The notes: generated by a model not told the origin, from the letters alone. A DNA stretch of 64,000 bases from Bacteroidota bacterium (GCA_021300195.1 JAJTIE010000008.1:1-64000); one strand, 5' to 3'; shown: positions 9,781 through 18,709, counted from the first letter of the stretch. A program made the numbers and translations.

Positions 9781-10464
9781 ATGAGGCGCAAGGAAAAAGC
9801 CCTGCAGGTACTGGAGCGGCTGCGGATACAGAACCCCAGCCCCGAAACGGAGCTGCACTACCGCAATGCATATGAGCTGCTGGTGGCCGTGGCGCTGAGT
9901 GCCCAGTGTACAGACAAGCGGGTAAACCTGGTAACGCCCGATCTATTCCGGCACTACCCCACCCCACAGGCACTGGCAGCCGCTACGGTAGAAGAAATTT
10001 TTGGCCTTATCCGCAGCATCTCCTACCCGAACAACAAGGCCCGGCACCTGAAGGCTATGGCCGAGCTGCTGGTGCAGCAGTATGGCAGCGAAGTGCCGGC
10101 AGACCGGGATGAGCTGGTGAAACTGCCCGGCGTGGGCCGAAAGACCGCGAATGTAATCCTGGCCGTGCTGTACCAGCAGGCAGCCATGCCGGTAGACACA
10201 CATGTGTTCCGGGTGAGCAACCGCCTGGGCCTGGTGAAGGCTACCAATGTGGCACAAGCCGAAAAACAGCTGCTGGCCATAGTGCCCGATGCGCAGATGC
10301 ACAACGCCCACCACTGGCTGATCCTGCACGGGCGCTACACCTGCAAGGCCCGAAAGCCCAGCTGTAGCCACTGCCCCCTGACCGACCTATGTACCTGGTA
10401 TGCCCAAAACCACCCTGCTAAGCCTGCGGAAAAGGCTAAACGCCCGGCTGGCCGAGCTATATGA
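9781..10464 (+). CDS. nth: Endonuclease III
   Basis: DNA glycosylase/AP lyase of base excision repair that removes oxidised pyrimidines. The 227-residue product has the helix-hairpin-helix LPGVGRKTANVIL with its catalytic Lys, and the catalytic Asp in PVDTHVFRV. The C-terminal [4Fe-4S] cysteines have the exact spacing C-x6-C-x2-C-x5-C. The ATG at 9781 gives the normal N terminus; an upstream TTG at 9763 would only add six residues. Its last 65 bases overlap prmC in another frame. Confidence 0.93.
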   Translation: MRRKEKALQVLERLRIQNPSPETELHYRNAYELLVAVALSAQCTDKRVNLVTPDLFRHYPTPQALAAATVEEIFGLIRSISYPNNKARHLKAMAELLVQQYGSEVPADRDELVKLPGVGRKTANVILAVLYQQAAMPVDTHVFRVSNRLGLVKATNVAQAEKQLLAIVPDAQMHNAHHWLILHGRYTCKARKPSCSHCPLTDLCTWYAQNHPAKPAEKAKRPAGRAI

Positions 10465-11230
10465 GGCCCGAGAGGCCCAGCGGATGGCAGCGCTGCTGGT
10501 AGCACACCGGCTGGGGCTGGCACGCCACCAGCTGATCCTGCTGGCCGACACCGAGCCCACAGATGCCCAGCAGCAGACCCTGGAGGCCGACCTGGAGCGG
10601 CTACTGCGGCACGAACCCCTGCAGTATGTGCTGGGCGAAGCCGACTTTATGGGTCTGCGGATACAGGTAGGGCCGGGTGTGCTGATACCGCGGCCCGAAA
10701 CCGAGGAACTGGTGCAGTGGGTGGCACAGACGGTGGCACCCGATAGTAGCATACTGGATGTGGGCACTGGCTCGGGCTGTATTGCACTAGGGCTAAAGCA
10801 GCTGCTGCCACAGGCATATCTGGAGGGCTGGGATGCCAGCGAGCAGGCCCTGGCCTATGCCCGCCAAAATGCCGATGCACTGGGCCTGGCAGTGCACTGG
10901 GCCCTACAGGATGTATTTCGGGCCAGGCTGGACAGCTGGCCGGTGGTGGTGAGTAATCCGCCCTACATCCCACCCGAAGAGGCAGCCACCCTACACCCCC
11001 ATGTGCGAGACTGGGAGCCCCACCAGGCCCTCTTTGCCCCGCAGGGGGACCCCCTGGCCTTCTACACCTATATCCTGCTGCACACACCCGGCGCGGTGTT
11101 TCTGGAGTGCCACAGCGGCACCGCCGAGGACCTGGCCCGGTGGGTAGCCCGCCAGGGCATGCCCTACCAGCTGCGAAACGACCTGCAGGGGCGGCCCCGC
11201 ATGCTCTACCGTCCGGCCCTGGGGGCATAA
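10400..11230 (+). CDS. prmC: Peptide chain release factor N5-glutamine methyltransferase
   Basis: Methylates the GGQ glutamine of release factors RF1 and RF2 using SAM. The 276-residue product has an N-terminal helical domain, then LIPRPETEELVQWV, SAM motif I in ILDVGTGSGCIALGL, and the catalytic NPPY motif in VVSNPPYIPP. The start lies inside nth (65-base overlap). It is kept because the overlapped residues match the expected PrmC N-terminal helices up to LLVAHRLGL. Translation is probably coupled to nth. Confidence 0.9.
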   Translation: MPKTTLLSLRKRLNARLAELYEAREAQRMAALLVAHRLGLARHQLILLADTEPTDAQQQTLEADLERLLRHEPLQYVLGEADFMGLRIQVGPGVLIPRPETEELVQWVAQTVAPDSSILDVGTGSGCIALGLKQLLPQAYLEGWDASEQALAYARQNADALGLAVHWALQDVFRARLDSWPVVVSNPPYIPPEEAATLHPHVRDWEPHQALFAPQGDPLAFYTYILLHTPGAVFLECHSGTAEDLARWVARQGMPYQLRNDLQGRPRMLYRPALGA

Positions 11231-11290
11231 CCGTCTTCCTTCCCCCTATCCGCACACGCACCCACTGGCGCACAGGCACTTAGCAAAAGA

Positions 11291-11330
11291 GAAGCCCACC
11301 CCTGTGCCACAAGACACATAGGTGGGCTTC
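11291..11330. terminator. Bidirectional terminator between prmC and mdh
   Basis: A 10-bp perfect inverted repeat (GAAGCCCACC and GGTGGGCTTC) with a 20-base loop lies between convergent genes. On the minus strand it is followed by TCTTTT, as expected for termination of mdh. Confidence 0.7.
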
Positions 11331-11383
11331 CTTGTACGGTATCGTGTACGCGCTACGAGGCGGATAGCGCCCCGAGGCGAAAA

Positions 11384-12319
11384 CTAGGCTTTGCTATACA
11401 GTACGTCGTTCATCTTGCGCACGGCATCGGCACTCTCGTGCAGCAGCTTCTTCTCCTCAGCAGTCAGGTCCAGCTCCAGCACTTTCTCTATGCCATTCTT
11501 GCCCAAGATAACCGGTACACCCACGCATATATCCTTCAGTCCATACTCACCCTCCAGCAGGGCACATACGGGGAATACACGCTTTTGGTCTCGCAGGATA
11601 GCCTCTACCATCTGGGCTGCCGCCGTGCCAGGGGCATACCAGGCACTGGTGCCCAGCAGTTTGGTTATCTCACCGCCGCCCACTTTGGTGCGCTCTATTA
11701 TTTCGTTCAGGCGCTGGGGGCTGATGCCCAGCTCGGTTACGGGTATACCGCTTACAGTGGTGTAGCGGGGCAGCGGCACCATGGTGTCGCCGTGGCCGCC
11801 CATCAGCATAGCCTGTATGTCCTTGGGGCTAATGCCCAGCTCCTCGGCCAGGAAGGCGCGGTAGCGGGCCGTATCCAGGATGCCAGCCATACCAAACACC
11901 TTGTTCTTGCTCTTTCCGGTAACCTTCAGGGCATGATACGTCATGGTATCCAGCGGATTGGCTACCAGGATGATGATGGCATCGGGGCTATGCTTCACCA
12001 CATTCTCTACTACCTGGCGCACAATGTCGGCGTTGGTAGCTATCAGGTCATCGCGGCTCATGCCGGGGCTGCGCGGGCGGCCACTGGTTACCACCACGAT
12101 GTCCGAGTTTGCAGTCAGGCTATAGTCATTGGTGCTGCCCTTCAGCCGGGTGTCGAACAGGCTGATGGGTGCGCACTGAAACAGGTCGAGCGATTTTCCC
12201 TCGCTCACGCCTTCTTTTATATCCAGCAGGATTACTTCATTCGCCAGCTCCAGGCGGGCACAGGCATCTGCACAGGTGGCACCTACGGCACCAGAACCCA
12301 CAACGGTTATTTTACTCAT
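11384..12319 (-). CDS. mdh: Malate dehydrogenase
   Basis: TCA-cycle enzyme that oxidises malate to oxaloacetate with NAD; LDH-like type of 311 residues. It shows the nucleotide-binding GSGAVGAT motif, the mobile-loop arginines in SGRPRSPGMSRDDL, the NPLD motif, and the catalytic His in GGHGDTMVPL. The start at 12319 (MSKITVVG) is the family start; an upstream in-frame ATG at 12385 would add 22 residues with no family match and would swallow the promoter. Divergent from the gene at 12457. Confidence 0.95.
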   Translation of the reverse strand: MSKITVVGSGAVGATCADACARLELANEVILLDIKEGVSEGKSLDLFQCAPISLFDTRLKGSTNDYSLTANSDIVVVTSGRPRSPGMSRDDLIATNADIVRQVVENVVKHSPDAIIILVANPLDTMTYHALKVTGKSKNKVFGMAGILDTARYRAFLAEELGISPKDIQAMLMGGHGDTMVPLPRYTTVSGIPVTELGISPQRLNEIIERTKVGGGEITKLLGTSAWYAPGTAAAQMVEAILRDQKRVFPVCALLEGEYGLKDICVGVPVILGKNGIEKVLELDLTAEEKKLLHESADAVRKMNDVLYSKA

Positions 12320-12355
12320 GGTTTTGATGTTAGTACTTGTGGAAAAAAACGAACC

Positions 12356-12387
12356 CAAAATTAGGAAAACGGATACCCAAAACACAA
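12356..12387 (-). promoter_or_regulatory. Probable mdh promoter (Bacteroidota type)
   Basis: On the minus strand TTG (12385-12387), 21 bases and TAATTTTG (12356-12363) match the Bacteroidota -33/-7 pattern TTG-N19-21-TAnnTTTG. The predicted start of transcription lies about 30 bases before the mdh ATG. Confidence 0.5.
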
Positions 12388-12406
12388 CCTAACTAAATTT
12401 TCAGCC

Positions 12407-12414
12407 TACTTTTG
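12407..12414 (+). promoter_or_regulatory. Candidate -7 promoter element
   Basis: TACTTTTG matches the Bacteroidota -7 consensus TAnnTTTG, 43 bases before the ATG at 12457. No good -33 TTG is visible, so this is weaker than the divergent mdh promoter 20 bases away. Confidence 0.35.
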
Positions 12415-12456
12415 TTCCTATCGGTATCTTTATTCACTTAAGCAAAACCGGAATAC

Positions 12457-13176
12457 ATGAGAAAGCTACTCCTAACATTCACTGCTTGCTGCACCCTGAT
12501 CGCGCTGCAGGGTACCATTAACCACACGCAGGCACAAAGCAAAAAAGAGCTGAAAGCCATAAAAAAGCAGTGGAAGAAAAAAGCCAGCGAGTACAAAAAA
12601 AATCCGCTTGCCCTAAAAGCAAAGGAGGAAGCCTGCGACAAGGCCATAGATGACCTGAGCCGCAAAAATGCCGACCTGACCGAGCGCCTGGCACAGGTAC
12701 AGAAGGATATTGATGCGCTAGAGGCTACCATACGCCGGCAGCGCGGCAGCTTCGATTCGCTGAACTATGAATACCTGAAACTGAAGCGCGAATTTGAGGC
12801 AAAAAAATCTCAGGTAGTAACCGATGCCATGCCCGGGGTGGTATACAGGGTGCAGATAGGCGCCTACGAGAAGTTCAACATTGATGGAAAGCTGACCGGT
12901 ACAGACGAAAATTTCAAGGGTGAGAGCCAGGACAACCTGAATAAATTCCTGGTAGGCAAGTTTCATGACTATAACCTGGCCAAGGCCTTCGGAGCCGACA
13001 TACAGAAGCTGGGCATACGCGATGCCTTCGTAGTGGCCTATAAGGATGGCGTGCGCCTGCGCAACATTAAGGAAGCGCTGAAGCTACAGGGCATAGACAG
13101 TGGTACCGAAACACCCAAAAGCCCCTCGGCAGACAAAAAGACCCCTACCGACCCATTCAGCCGCGCTGACAACTAG
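12457..13176 (+). CDS. Secreted coiled-coil protein with SPOR-like domain
   Basis: The 239-residue product has a signal peptide (cleavage near TQA-QS), a lysine-rich coiled coil over residues 28-125, and a domain from about residue 128 that begins GVVYRVQIGAYEKF and includes LAKAFGADIQKLGIRDAFVVAY. This resembles the SPOR fold, which in other proteins binds denuded peptidoglycan at septa. A role in the cell envelope is inferred. It is followed by a strong terminator and appears to be a single-gene transcript. Confidence 0.6.
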   Translation: MRKLLLTFTACCTLIALQGTINHTQAQSKKELKAIKKQWKKKASEYKKNPLALKAKEEACDKAIDDLSRKNADLTERLAQVQKDIDALEATIRRQRGSFDSLNYEYLKLKREFEAKKSQVVTDAMPGVVYRVQIGAYEKFNIDGKLTGTDENFKGESQDNLNKFLVGKFHDYNLAKAFGADIQKLGIRDAFVVAYKDGVRLRNIKEALKLQGIDSGTETPKSPSADKKTPTDPFSRADN

Positions 13177-13205
13177 GCGCGTAGCCGAGCCCGTACAAAA
13201 TACTG

Positions 13206-13233
13206 AAAGCCACAGCCCTGCTGTGGCTTTTCT
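13206..13233 (+). terminator. Intrinsic terminator
   Basis: A 10-bp perfect stem (AAAGCCACAG and CTGTGGCTTT), 5-base loop and T-rich end follow the gene at 12457. Confidence 0.8.
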
Positions 13234-13270
13234 GTGTGGCGATGTGCCTACTTTTTTGTAAGATCGAGGC

Positions 13271-13852
13271 ATGAAAAGAGAGACGCGGTTTTTGCAGGCA
13301 TATATGGTATTGTTTGCCATCAGCCTGGCAGCCTGTGGGGTACACATTACGGAGTACGACCTGAAGTACAACCCCTATAAGGAGGCACAGACCCTGGTGT
13401 TTGACAAGGCAGGTGCTGGCCCCTACCGGCTGTACGTATTGGGCTGGCGCAAGATGCGCGACCAGAAACCCCGCTCCTTTGGCACCGTGCCCAGCCTGCA
13501 GGTGTATGCCAGCACCTTTGAGGATGCCCGCATGAGCCGCCGCGACCCCGCGCCCATGCTGCTGTATATAGAGCGCACCACTATGCAGGCACCCATGCTG
13601 CTACAGATACGCCTGGACGACCTGGGCTACAGCGGGCGTGTGAGCCAGCAGAGCAACTGGGACGATAGCCTGACTGTGAAAGCCGGAGAGTACGAGGATG
13701 TAGAAGTGGTAGAAAATGAGCTACACCACGAGCCCGATGAACTAACCGCCTATGCAAAAAGAGTATACTGGAGCAAACGCCATGGCCTGATCGCCATAGA
13801 CATGAGCAATGGGCTGCGCTACGAGCTGAAGCGGATAGAACCCGCGGAGTAG
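13271..13852 (+). CDS. Putative lipoprotein of unknown function
   Basis: The 193-residue product has a lipoprotein signal with lipobox LAAC near residues 19-22. The rest is soluble, with no motif I recognise. It contains PMLLYIERTTMQAPMLL in the middle and ends in a region rich in strands (LIAIDMSNGLRYELKR). A membrane-anchored periplasmic or outer-membrane role is likely. It lies alone between a terminator and the convergent DoxX gene. Confidence 0.55.
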   Translation: MKRETRFLQAYMVLFAISLAACGVHITEYDLKYNPYKEAQTLVFDKAGAGPYRLYVLGWRKMRDQKPRSFGTVPSLQVYASTFEDARMSRRDPAPMLLYIERTTMQAPMLLQIRLDDLGYSGRVSQQSNWDDSLTVKAGEYEDVEVVENELHHEPDELTAYAKRVYWSKRHGLIAIDMSNGLRYELKRIEPAE

Positions 13853-13948
13853 CCCGAAACAGACGGGAGACCCGGCTGGCCACCACCTGGCGCTGCACAG
13901 CACTGGGCCACCGATGCAGGAGGCTACAGACAAGCGGTCCCGGCCCGC

Positions 13949-14314
13949 CTATCCCCGGGCGCGAAAATCCAGCTGGTAAGACAGCAGTAGCAAGGCCAGT
14001 GCCGCAGGTGCTACGGCCATATCGGGCAGAATGGGTGCCTGGATAAGCAGGCAGCAAAGGGCCCCGCTGAGATTGAAAAAAAAGCCCGCATAGGCCCACT
14101 CCTTCAGTATGCGCTGCCTTGAGAAAACCAGGGCGCATACGCCCAGTAGCTTCCAGCCGGCTAATACATAAAGCAGGTAATAAGGCAACTGTAAAGCCTG
14201 GGCAGATAGCACAACAGCCGGGGCTTGCGTAAGCTCGCTAACCGCTGCGCCCATGATGAAAAGGACAAACAGTAGCGTGGGCAGTGAACGGAAACGAAAC
14301 CTCTGATAGATCAT
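13949..14314 (-). CDS. DoxX-like small membrane protein
   Basis: The 121-residue product has four hydrophobic helices. The order LPYYLLYVLAGWKLLG, VFSRQRILKEWAYAGF, then a last helix, matches DoxX_2 proteins. The start at 14314 is the first ATG that gives this four-helix unit; the longer open frame to 14587 lacks any other in-frame ATG in its lower half and runs into the regulator gene. It lies 95 bases downstream of a Crp/Fnr-type gene on the same strand, a frequent pairing for DoxX proteins. The biochemical role is unknown. Confidence 0.6.
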   Translation of the reverse strand: MIYQRFRFRSLPTLLFVLFIMGAAVSELTQAPAVVLSAQALQLPYYLLYVLAGWKLLGVCALVFSRQRILKEWAYAGFFFNLSGALCCLLIQAPILPDMAVAPAALALLLLSYQLDFRARG

Positions 14315-14409
14315 ATAATGCGTGAATAAAAACCAGGGCAAAAGTAGGGCCGACCAGTAAGCTGCGCCTTGATATAAATTCAGAAACAGGAACTGATGCT
14401 TGACCTGGA

Positions 14410-14985
14410 TCAAGATTGCGCCATCTGCCTGCGTATCCGGCTGAGTGCCTCGGGCGAAACACCCAGATAGCTGGCAATCATGTACAGGGGAAAGCGGCGT
14501 AGTACGCCCGGACGTTCCTGTAGCAGATGCCGATAGCGGTCTATGGCTGGCAGGGTAAGCAGCTGGGTATAGCGCTGGATCAGCCAAATAGCCGTCAAGT
14601 CTGCCATTTGCTTGCCAAAGCGCAAAAAATTGGTGCTATGGGTATAGAGGTCCTCCAGGTCCCTCCGCTCAATGCTCAGCAGGCGGCAATCTTCTATGGC
14701 CTCTATGGCGAGGGCGCTGGGGCTACCTGTGGATAGGCTGTTTATTTCGGTGAAAAAGTGGTTATCCAGAAAGAACTGACCCGTAACCTGTTTGCCGTCC
14801 TGCAGCAGGTACACATGGGCAGCCCCCTCTACCATAAAGTGAAAGTGTGCGCATACAGCTCCAGGCTGTAGGATGTGGCTACCCCGCTTCGCCAGATGAA
14901 AGTGAAAGTATGGAACAGCCATGGCCCAGTCCTCCTCTGTAATGGGCTGATAGCGGTTAATCTGTGATTTAAGCTGCTGGTACAC
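14410..14985 (-). CDS. Crp/Fnr-family transcriptional regulator
   Basis: The 191-residue product has an N-terminal cyclic-nucleotide-binding-like beta roll (residues about 20-125, with VEGAAHVYLLQDGKQVTG) and a C-terminal winged-helix DNA-binding region ending in FPLYMIASYLGVSPEALSRIRRQ. It lacks the N-terminal cysteine set of FNR, unlike the regulator at 24736. The ligand is unknown. It probably controls itself and the downstream DoxX-like gene. Confidence 0.8.
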   Translation of the reverse strand: MYQQLKSQINRYQPITEEDWAMAVPYFHFHLAKRGSHILQPGAVCAHFHFMVEGAAHVYLLQDGKQVTGQFFLDNHFFTEINSLSTGSPSALAIEAIEDCRLLSIERRDLEDLYTHSTNFLRFGKQMADLTAIWLIQRYTQLLTLPAIDRYRHLLQERPGVLRRFPLYMIASYLGVSPEALSRIRRQMAQS

Positions 14986-15050
14986 CCGGTAACTAGACAG
15001 TTAGATTTTGCAGTGCCGGGGCATTTTGGGTAGCCTAAATTACCCTTGCC

Positions 15051-15812
15051 CTAGCGAGGCACAGACTCTCCCCCCGGCCCTACGGCCGAGCGCATGGGGC
15101 AGTTTGGGCTGCACTCTATGTAGGGCAGGTCGCTATCCAGGCGCTGCTCAAAGTGTGGACTTAGGTAGGGGATGCCCAGGTTTAGCCCCCGCAGGATGAG
15201 GAGCGCCGCCACCAGCACACCTGTGAGGCGGATGCTGTGGCGTGCCCAGCGGAAACGCAGCAGCCGGTGGCCAGCCAGGCTCAGGGCCAGCATCATAGGC
15301 ACAGTACCCAGGCCAAAGGCAACCATAAAGCCCACGCCCCGCAGCAGACTTCCGCCCTCCAGGGCCCCTGCCAGGGCAGCATACACGAGGCCACAGGGCA
15401 GCAGGCCGTTTATTACCCCCAGCATGTACAGGCTGCCTGGGCTGCCACCCGCCCCCAGATAGCGGCCTAACCGCAGGCGCACCCAGCCCGCCATCCGCAC
15501 CAGCGGGCCACCGCCCGCGCGCTCCATGGCGGGCAGCAGCAGCAGCAGCAGCAGAATAAGCAAACCCGAGAGCAAACTGAGGTAGCGCTGGGCAGGCGTG
15601 GCGGCTATGCCATAGCCCAGCAGGCCCATAGCCAGGCCCAGCAGGCTGTAGGTGCTGATCCGGCCCAGGTTGTATAGCAGGCGGCCCAGCAGCATGGACT
15701 TAGCCCTACCACTCGGCAGGGCCATGGCCAGGGGGCCACACATGCCGGCGCAGTGCAGGCTACCTACCAGGCCCATGCCCAGAGCTATACTCATAGCCCA
15801 GGCGGTACTCAT
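15051..15812 (-). CDS. SafE/TauE-like membrane protein of the cbb3 locus
   Basis: The 253-residue product has about six helices. The N-terminal SLHCAGMCGPLA motif is typical of the family found beside cbb3 oxidase and heavy-metal ATPase genes (annotated as sulfite exporter TauE/SafE). An intramembrane NGLLPCGLVYAAL motif follows. The Cys and Met residues suggest metal, perhaps copper, handling for oxidase assembly; that is inference. A run of eight Leu codons lies near 15535-15558. The start overlaps ccoH by four bases (ATGA). Confidence 0.7.
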   Translation of the reverse strand: MSTAWAMSIALGMGLVGSLHCAGMCGPLAMALPSGRAKSMLLGRLLYNLGRISTYSLLGLAMGLLGYGIAATPAQRYLSLLSGLLILLLLLLLPAMERAGGGPLVRMAGWVRLRLGRYLGAGGSPGSLYMLGVINGLLPCGLVYAALAGALEGGSLLRGVGFMVAFGLGTVPMMLALSLAGHRLLRFRWARHSIRLTGVLVAALLILRGLNLGIPYLSPHFEQRLDSDLPYIECSPNCPMRSAVGPGGESVPR

Positions 15813-16255
15813 GGCAGGCTCAGGAATTGGGTGTGGAGGTAGGCCTTACCCCCGTCTTGCCACTGCAGGCGGGCTTCCCAGCGGCCAGGCTGCAGGCGGT
15901 GCAGGGGCACCACGGCCCGGTGGCTATCCAGGCGTACGATCAGGTCCTGGCTCGGGTCATTGGGCCGCAGTAGGCTCAGCCGGATGTCTGTGGCCCCCTC
16001 CTGCGGTATTTCCACCTGTAGGCCACCCGTGCCTGTGCCTGTGCGCAGGCTGGGCTGGCGAGGTAGGGCCAGGGTGTTGCGCCGGGCTTGCAGCTCTTGC
16101 TCGTAGTTCAGGCCCTGCTCATAGGCATGGGGCTCGGGGGGCTCAGCCTTCTGTAGCAGGGTGTAGGTCAGAAAACCCATCATCAGCAGCATAAAGGCAC
16201 CCAGCGAAAGCGCAAGGCCCAGACCCCAGTTCCATCTGCTTTTACCCGTGTGCAT
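15809..16255 (-). CDS. ccoH: CcoH/FixH-family cbb3 oxidase assembly protein
   Basis: Single-span membrane protein needed for maturation of cbb3-type oxidase. The 148 residues comprise a short cytoplasmic start, one helix at about 10-33 (WGLGLALSLGAFMLLMMGF), and a periplasmic beta-rich domain ending in GRWEARLQWQDGGKAYLHTQ, as in FixH. Overlaps the following SafE-like gene by four bases and sits 20 bases after ccoG. Confidence 0.8.
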   Translation of the reverse strand: MHTGKSRWNWGLGLALSLGAFMLLMMGFLTYTLLQKAEPPEPHAYEQGLNYEQELQARRNTLALPRQPSLRTGTGTGGLQVEIPQEGATDIRLSLLRPNDPSQDLIVRLDSHRAVVPLHRLQPGRWEARLQWQDGGKAYLHTQFLSLP

Positions 16256-16275
16256 GTGCGGTGGAGATTGAATGA

Positions 16276-17775
16276 CTAGTGAATGGGACCGGTGAACTGG
16301 ATTTTTTCTTCCACAAGCAATTCCTCGCCGCTGTAAACACCAATTTTCACATCCGTATGATAGCCCGTCATCTTTGCGCGGGGCAGGCTCAGGATCAGCA
16401 GGCCCGCAACACGGTCTCCAGCCGGCACCAGGCGGTTCTGTGTCATGCCATTCAGCCGCAGCTCGCCCCCGGCGGGGTGCAGCAGCTGGTAGTGGATCAC
16501 CTTGTCATCGTTGGTCTTGTTCACCAGCTGATACTGAAAGGTGTTGACAAAGCGGCCCCGGTCGTCGCGGCTATAGGTGGTGCCGGGCATACGCGTCAGG
16601 ATAGACTGTACGTCTGAACGCAGCAGCAGCAGAGTAATGACCACCCCCAGCAGCACGGTGAGCACCACCGCGTACGCCTTCATACGCGGGGTGAAGCGGA
16701 AAGGCTTCTTCAGGGCAATCTCGTTCTGGGTGGCATAGCGCACCAGGCCGCGCGGCTTGCCTATCTTGTCCATAATGTCGTCGCAGGCATCTATGCAGGC
16801 CGTACAGTTTATGCACTCCAGCTGGGTACCATTCCGGATGTCGATGCCGGTGGGGCACACCTGTACACACTGGTAGCAGTTGATGCAGTCTCCCAGGGTG
16901 CGGGTTTCCTCCTTTTTGTATTTGCCCCGCGGCTCGCCCCGGCTGTAGTCATAGGCCACCACCAGGCTGTTGTTATCCAGCAGCACGCCCTGCAGGCGGC
17001 CATAGGGGCAGGCCACAATGCACACCTGCTCGCGAAAGCGTGAGAAGACAAAGTAGAAAACGGTGCTGAAAACCAGCATACCCGAAAAGCCTGCCAGATG
17101 CTTGGCCGGGCTCTCGGTTACGATCTCGATCAGCGCCTCGCTACCAATCAGATAGGCCAGAAAGGTATTGCCAATCAGGAAGGAAAACAGCCAGAAGAGG
17201 CTGTGCTTGGCCACACGCTTGGTTATTTTTTCGCTGTTCCAGGGCTGCTGGGTCAGGCGGCGCTGGGCGGGGGCATCTCCGTCTATCCAGTACTCTATGC
17301 GCCTGAATACAAACTCCATGAAGATTGTTTGGGGGCACACCCAGCCGCAGAAGATGCGCCCAAAGGCTACGGTGAAGATAACCAGCCCGACAATGGCCGT
17401 GAGGGCAACGAGTGCGAAGAGATAAAAATCCTGTGGCCAGAAGGGCTGACCGAAGAGGACAAACTTGCGCTCCAGAAAGTTGAACAGCAGCAGCGGCTGG
17501 CCGCCTATGCGCACGAATGGAGCTGCAAACAGAAAGCCAAGGTACACCCAGCTGAGGACGCGCCTGCGACGAAGGAAACGGCCGGTAAAGAGCTTGGCAT
17601 AGATCCACTTGCGTTTACCCTTCTCGTCCAGCGTGCCGATGGTATCGCGAAAGCTTTCGTCCATGTCATACCCCAGGGTGCCATCCGGCCGGATGTAGCT
17701 GGGCGCTGCTTCCGCACCGGGCACCGACGAGGCGGAACCCGGGGATGAGCCTGTATGGGTATGGGGTTGCTCCAT
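16276..17775 (-). CDS. ccoG: Cytochrome c oxidase accessory protein CcoG
   Basis: Membrane-bound iron-sulfur protein, known in other bacteria to act as a cupric reductase in cbb3 oxidase biogenesis. The 499-residue product has five helices, the CGWVCPQ motif, a CIVACPYGR motif, and two [4Fe-4S] sets in CINCYQCVQVCP and CINCTACIDAC. The C-terminal 120 residues form a periplasmic Ig-like FixG_C domain. The ATG at 17775 was chosen because the longer frame overlaps ccoP with an Arg/Pro-rich, unmatched stretch. Confidence 0.92.
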   Translation of the reverse strand: MEQPHTHTGSSPGSASSVPGAEAAPSYIRPDGTLGYDMDESFRDTIGTLDEKGKRKWIYAKLFTGRFLRRRRVLSWVYLGFLFAAPFVRIGGQPLLLFNFLERKFVLFGQPFWPQDFYLFALVALTAIVGLVIFTVAFGRIFCGWVCPQTIFMEFVFRRIEYWIDGDAPAQRRLTQQPWNSEKITKRVAKHSLFWLFSFLIGNTFLAYLIGSEALIEIVTESPAKHLAGFSGMLVFSTVFYFVFSRFREQVCIVACPYGRLQGVLLDNNSLVVAYDYSRGEPRGKYKKEETRTLGDCINCYQCVQVCPTGIDIRNGTQLECINCTACIDACDDIMDKIGKPRGLVRYATQNEIALKKPFRFTPRMKAYAVVLTVLLGVVITLLLLRSDVQSILTRMPGTTYSRDDRGRFVNTFQYQLVNKTNDDKVIHYQLLHPAGGELRLNGMTQNRLVPAGDRVAGLLILSLPRAKMTGYHTDVKIGVYSGEELLVEEKIQFTGPIH

Positions 17776-17797
17776 GGCTGTAAGGTGCGTGGGGGGG

Positions 17798-18709
17798 TTA
17801 TACGCCCTTGGCTTCCACGGTGGCCGTGTCGGCCGGGCTGGCCTTCTCCGCCTCGCCTGCTGCGGGGGCCTTTTCGCCCTCGGGGGCACGTCCTTTGGCA
17901 GGGGGCAGGCTCAGGATGTAGCTGGCCACCTGGGCACGCTGTTTGGGTTTCAGAATGCCCTCCCAGGCAGCCATCCCCTTCTCTTGTACCCCCACGGTAA
18001 TTGTGTTGAACACGTTCCCCACGGTGTGGCCATGGATCCAGTATTCATCCGTCAGGTTGGGGGCGTTTACACCCTGGCCCTGGTCTCCGTGGCAGGCTAC
18101 GCAGTTTTCCTGAAAGATGGCCTTGCCCGCGGCCAGGTTTGTGGCATCCGTCAGCAGTTCCACCGTTTCGGCAGTTACCTTATCCAGCGCACCAGTAGCA
18201 CGTTTTTCGGCCTCCAGTTCAGCCAGCTTCACCTCCCGGTCGTACTCCTCGGCCTGCAGGGGTGCGGCATTAAACACGTGAAACACCAGGAGGTACACCA
18301 CGGCAAAGAGCACGGTACCGTACAGGATGTAGTTGAAGATAGGGGGGGCGGCATTGTCCAGCTCGGATATACCGTCGTAGTCATGGCCCAGTTCCTGATC
18401 GCTGTTGGCACGGGCAGGCTTTTGGCCCGTAAAGCGGCTCCAGCCCAGGCTAAACTTGGGTAGAGACACCCGTGGCAGGATGCTATAGCCGTATTTCTCG
18501 CGAAAGAAGTAGTCCAGCATCATGATGGTAGCAACCACCAGCACAATCACCACCACCAGCAGCAGGGCCACCAGGGAGAAGAGGAACCAGAACAGCTCGC
18601 TGGTAGCCAGGGGGTTAGCACCGGCCTGGGTGGTAGCGGGCTCGGCAGCGGCAGCTAGCAGGGTGGTGCCAGGCAGCAGGCCCAGGAGGAAAAGTAGAAG
18701 GCGTTTCAT
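17798..18709 (-). CDS. ccoP: cbb3-type cytochrome c oxidase subunit III
   Basis: Membrane-anchored c-type cytochrome that passes electrons to the catalytic subunit. The 303-residue product has an N-terminal signal-like helix, helices at about 38-65 and 130-148, and one heme c motif, CVACHG, near residue 213. The methionine in EKGMAAWEG is the likely axial ligand. Proteobacterial CcoP usually has two heme c motifs; only one is present. The tail is Ala/Glu/Lys-rich. Its start overlaps ccoQ by four bases. Confidence 0.9.
   Translation of the reverse strand: MKRLLLFLLGLLPGTTLLAAAAEPATTQAGANPLATSELFWFLFSLVALLLVVVIVLVVATIMMLDYFFREKYGYSILPRVSLPKFSLGWSRFTGQKPARANSDQELGHDYDGISELDNAAPPIFNYILYGTVLFAVVYLLVFHVFNAAPLQAEEYDREVKLAELEAEKRATGALDKVTAETVELLTDATNLAAGKAIFQENCVACHGDQGQGVNAPNLTDEYWIHGHTVGNVFNTITVGVQEKGMAAWEGILKPKQRAQVASYILSLPPAKGRAPEGEKAPAAGEAEKASPADTATVEAKGV

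Noticed and set aside
15531-15558. Short GCAGCA trinucleotide repeat
   Set aside because: It is a run of Leu codons in a membrane helix of the SafE-like gene, not a separate repeat element.
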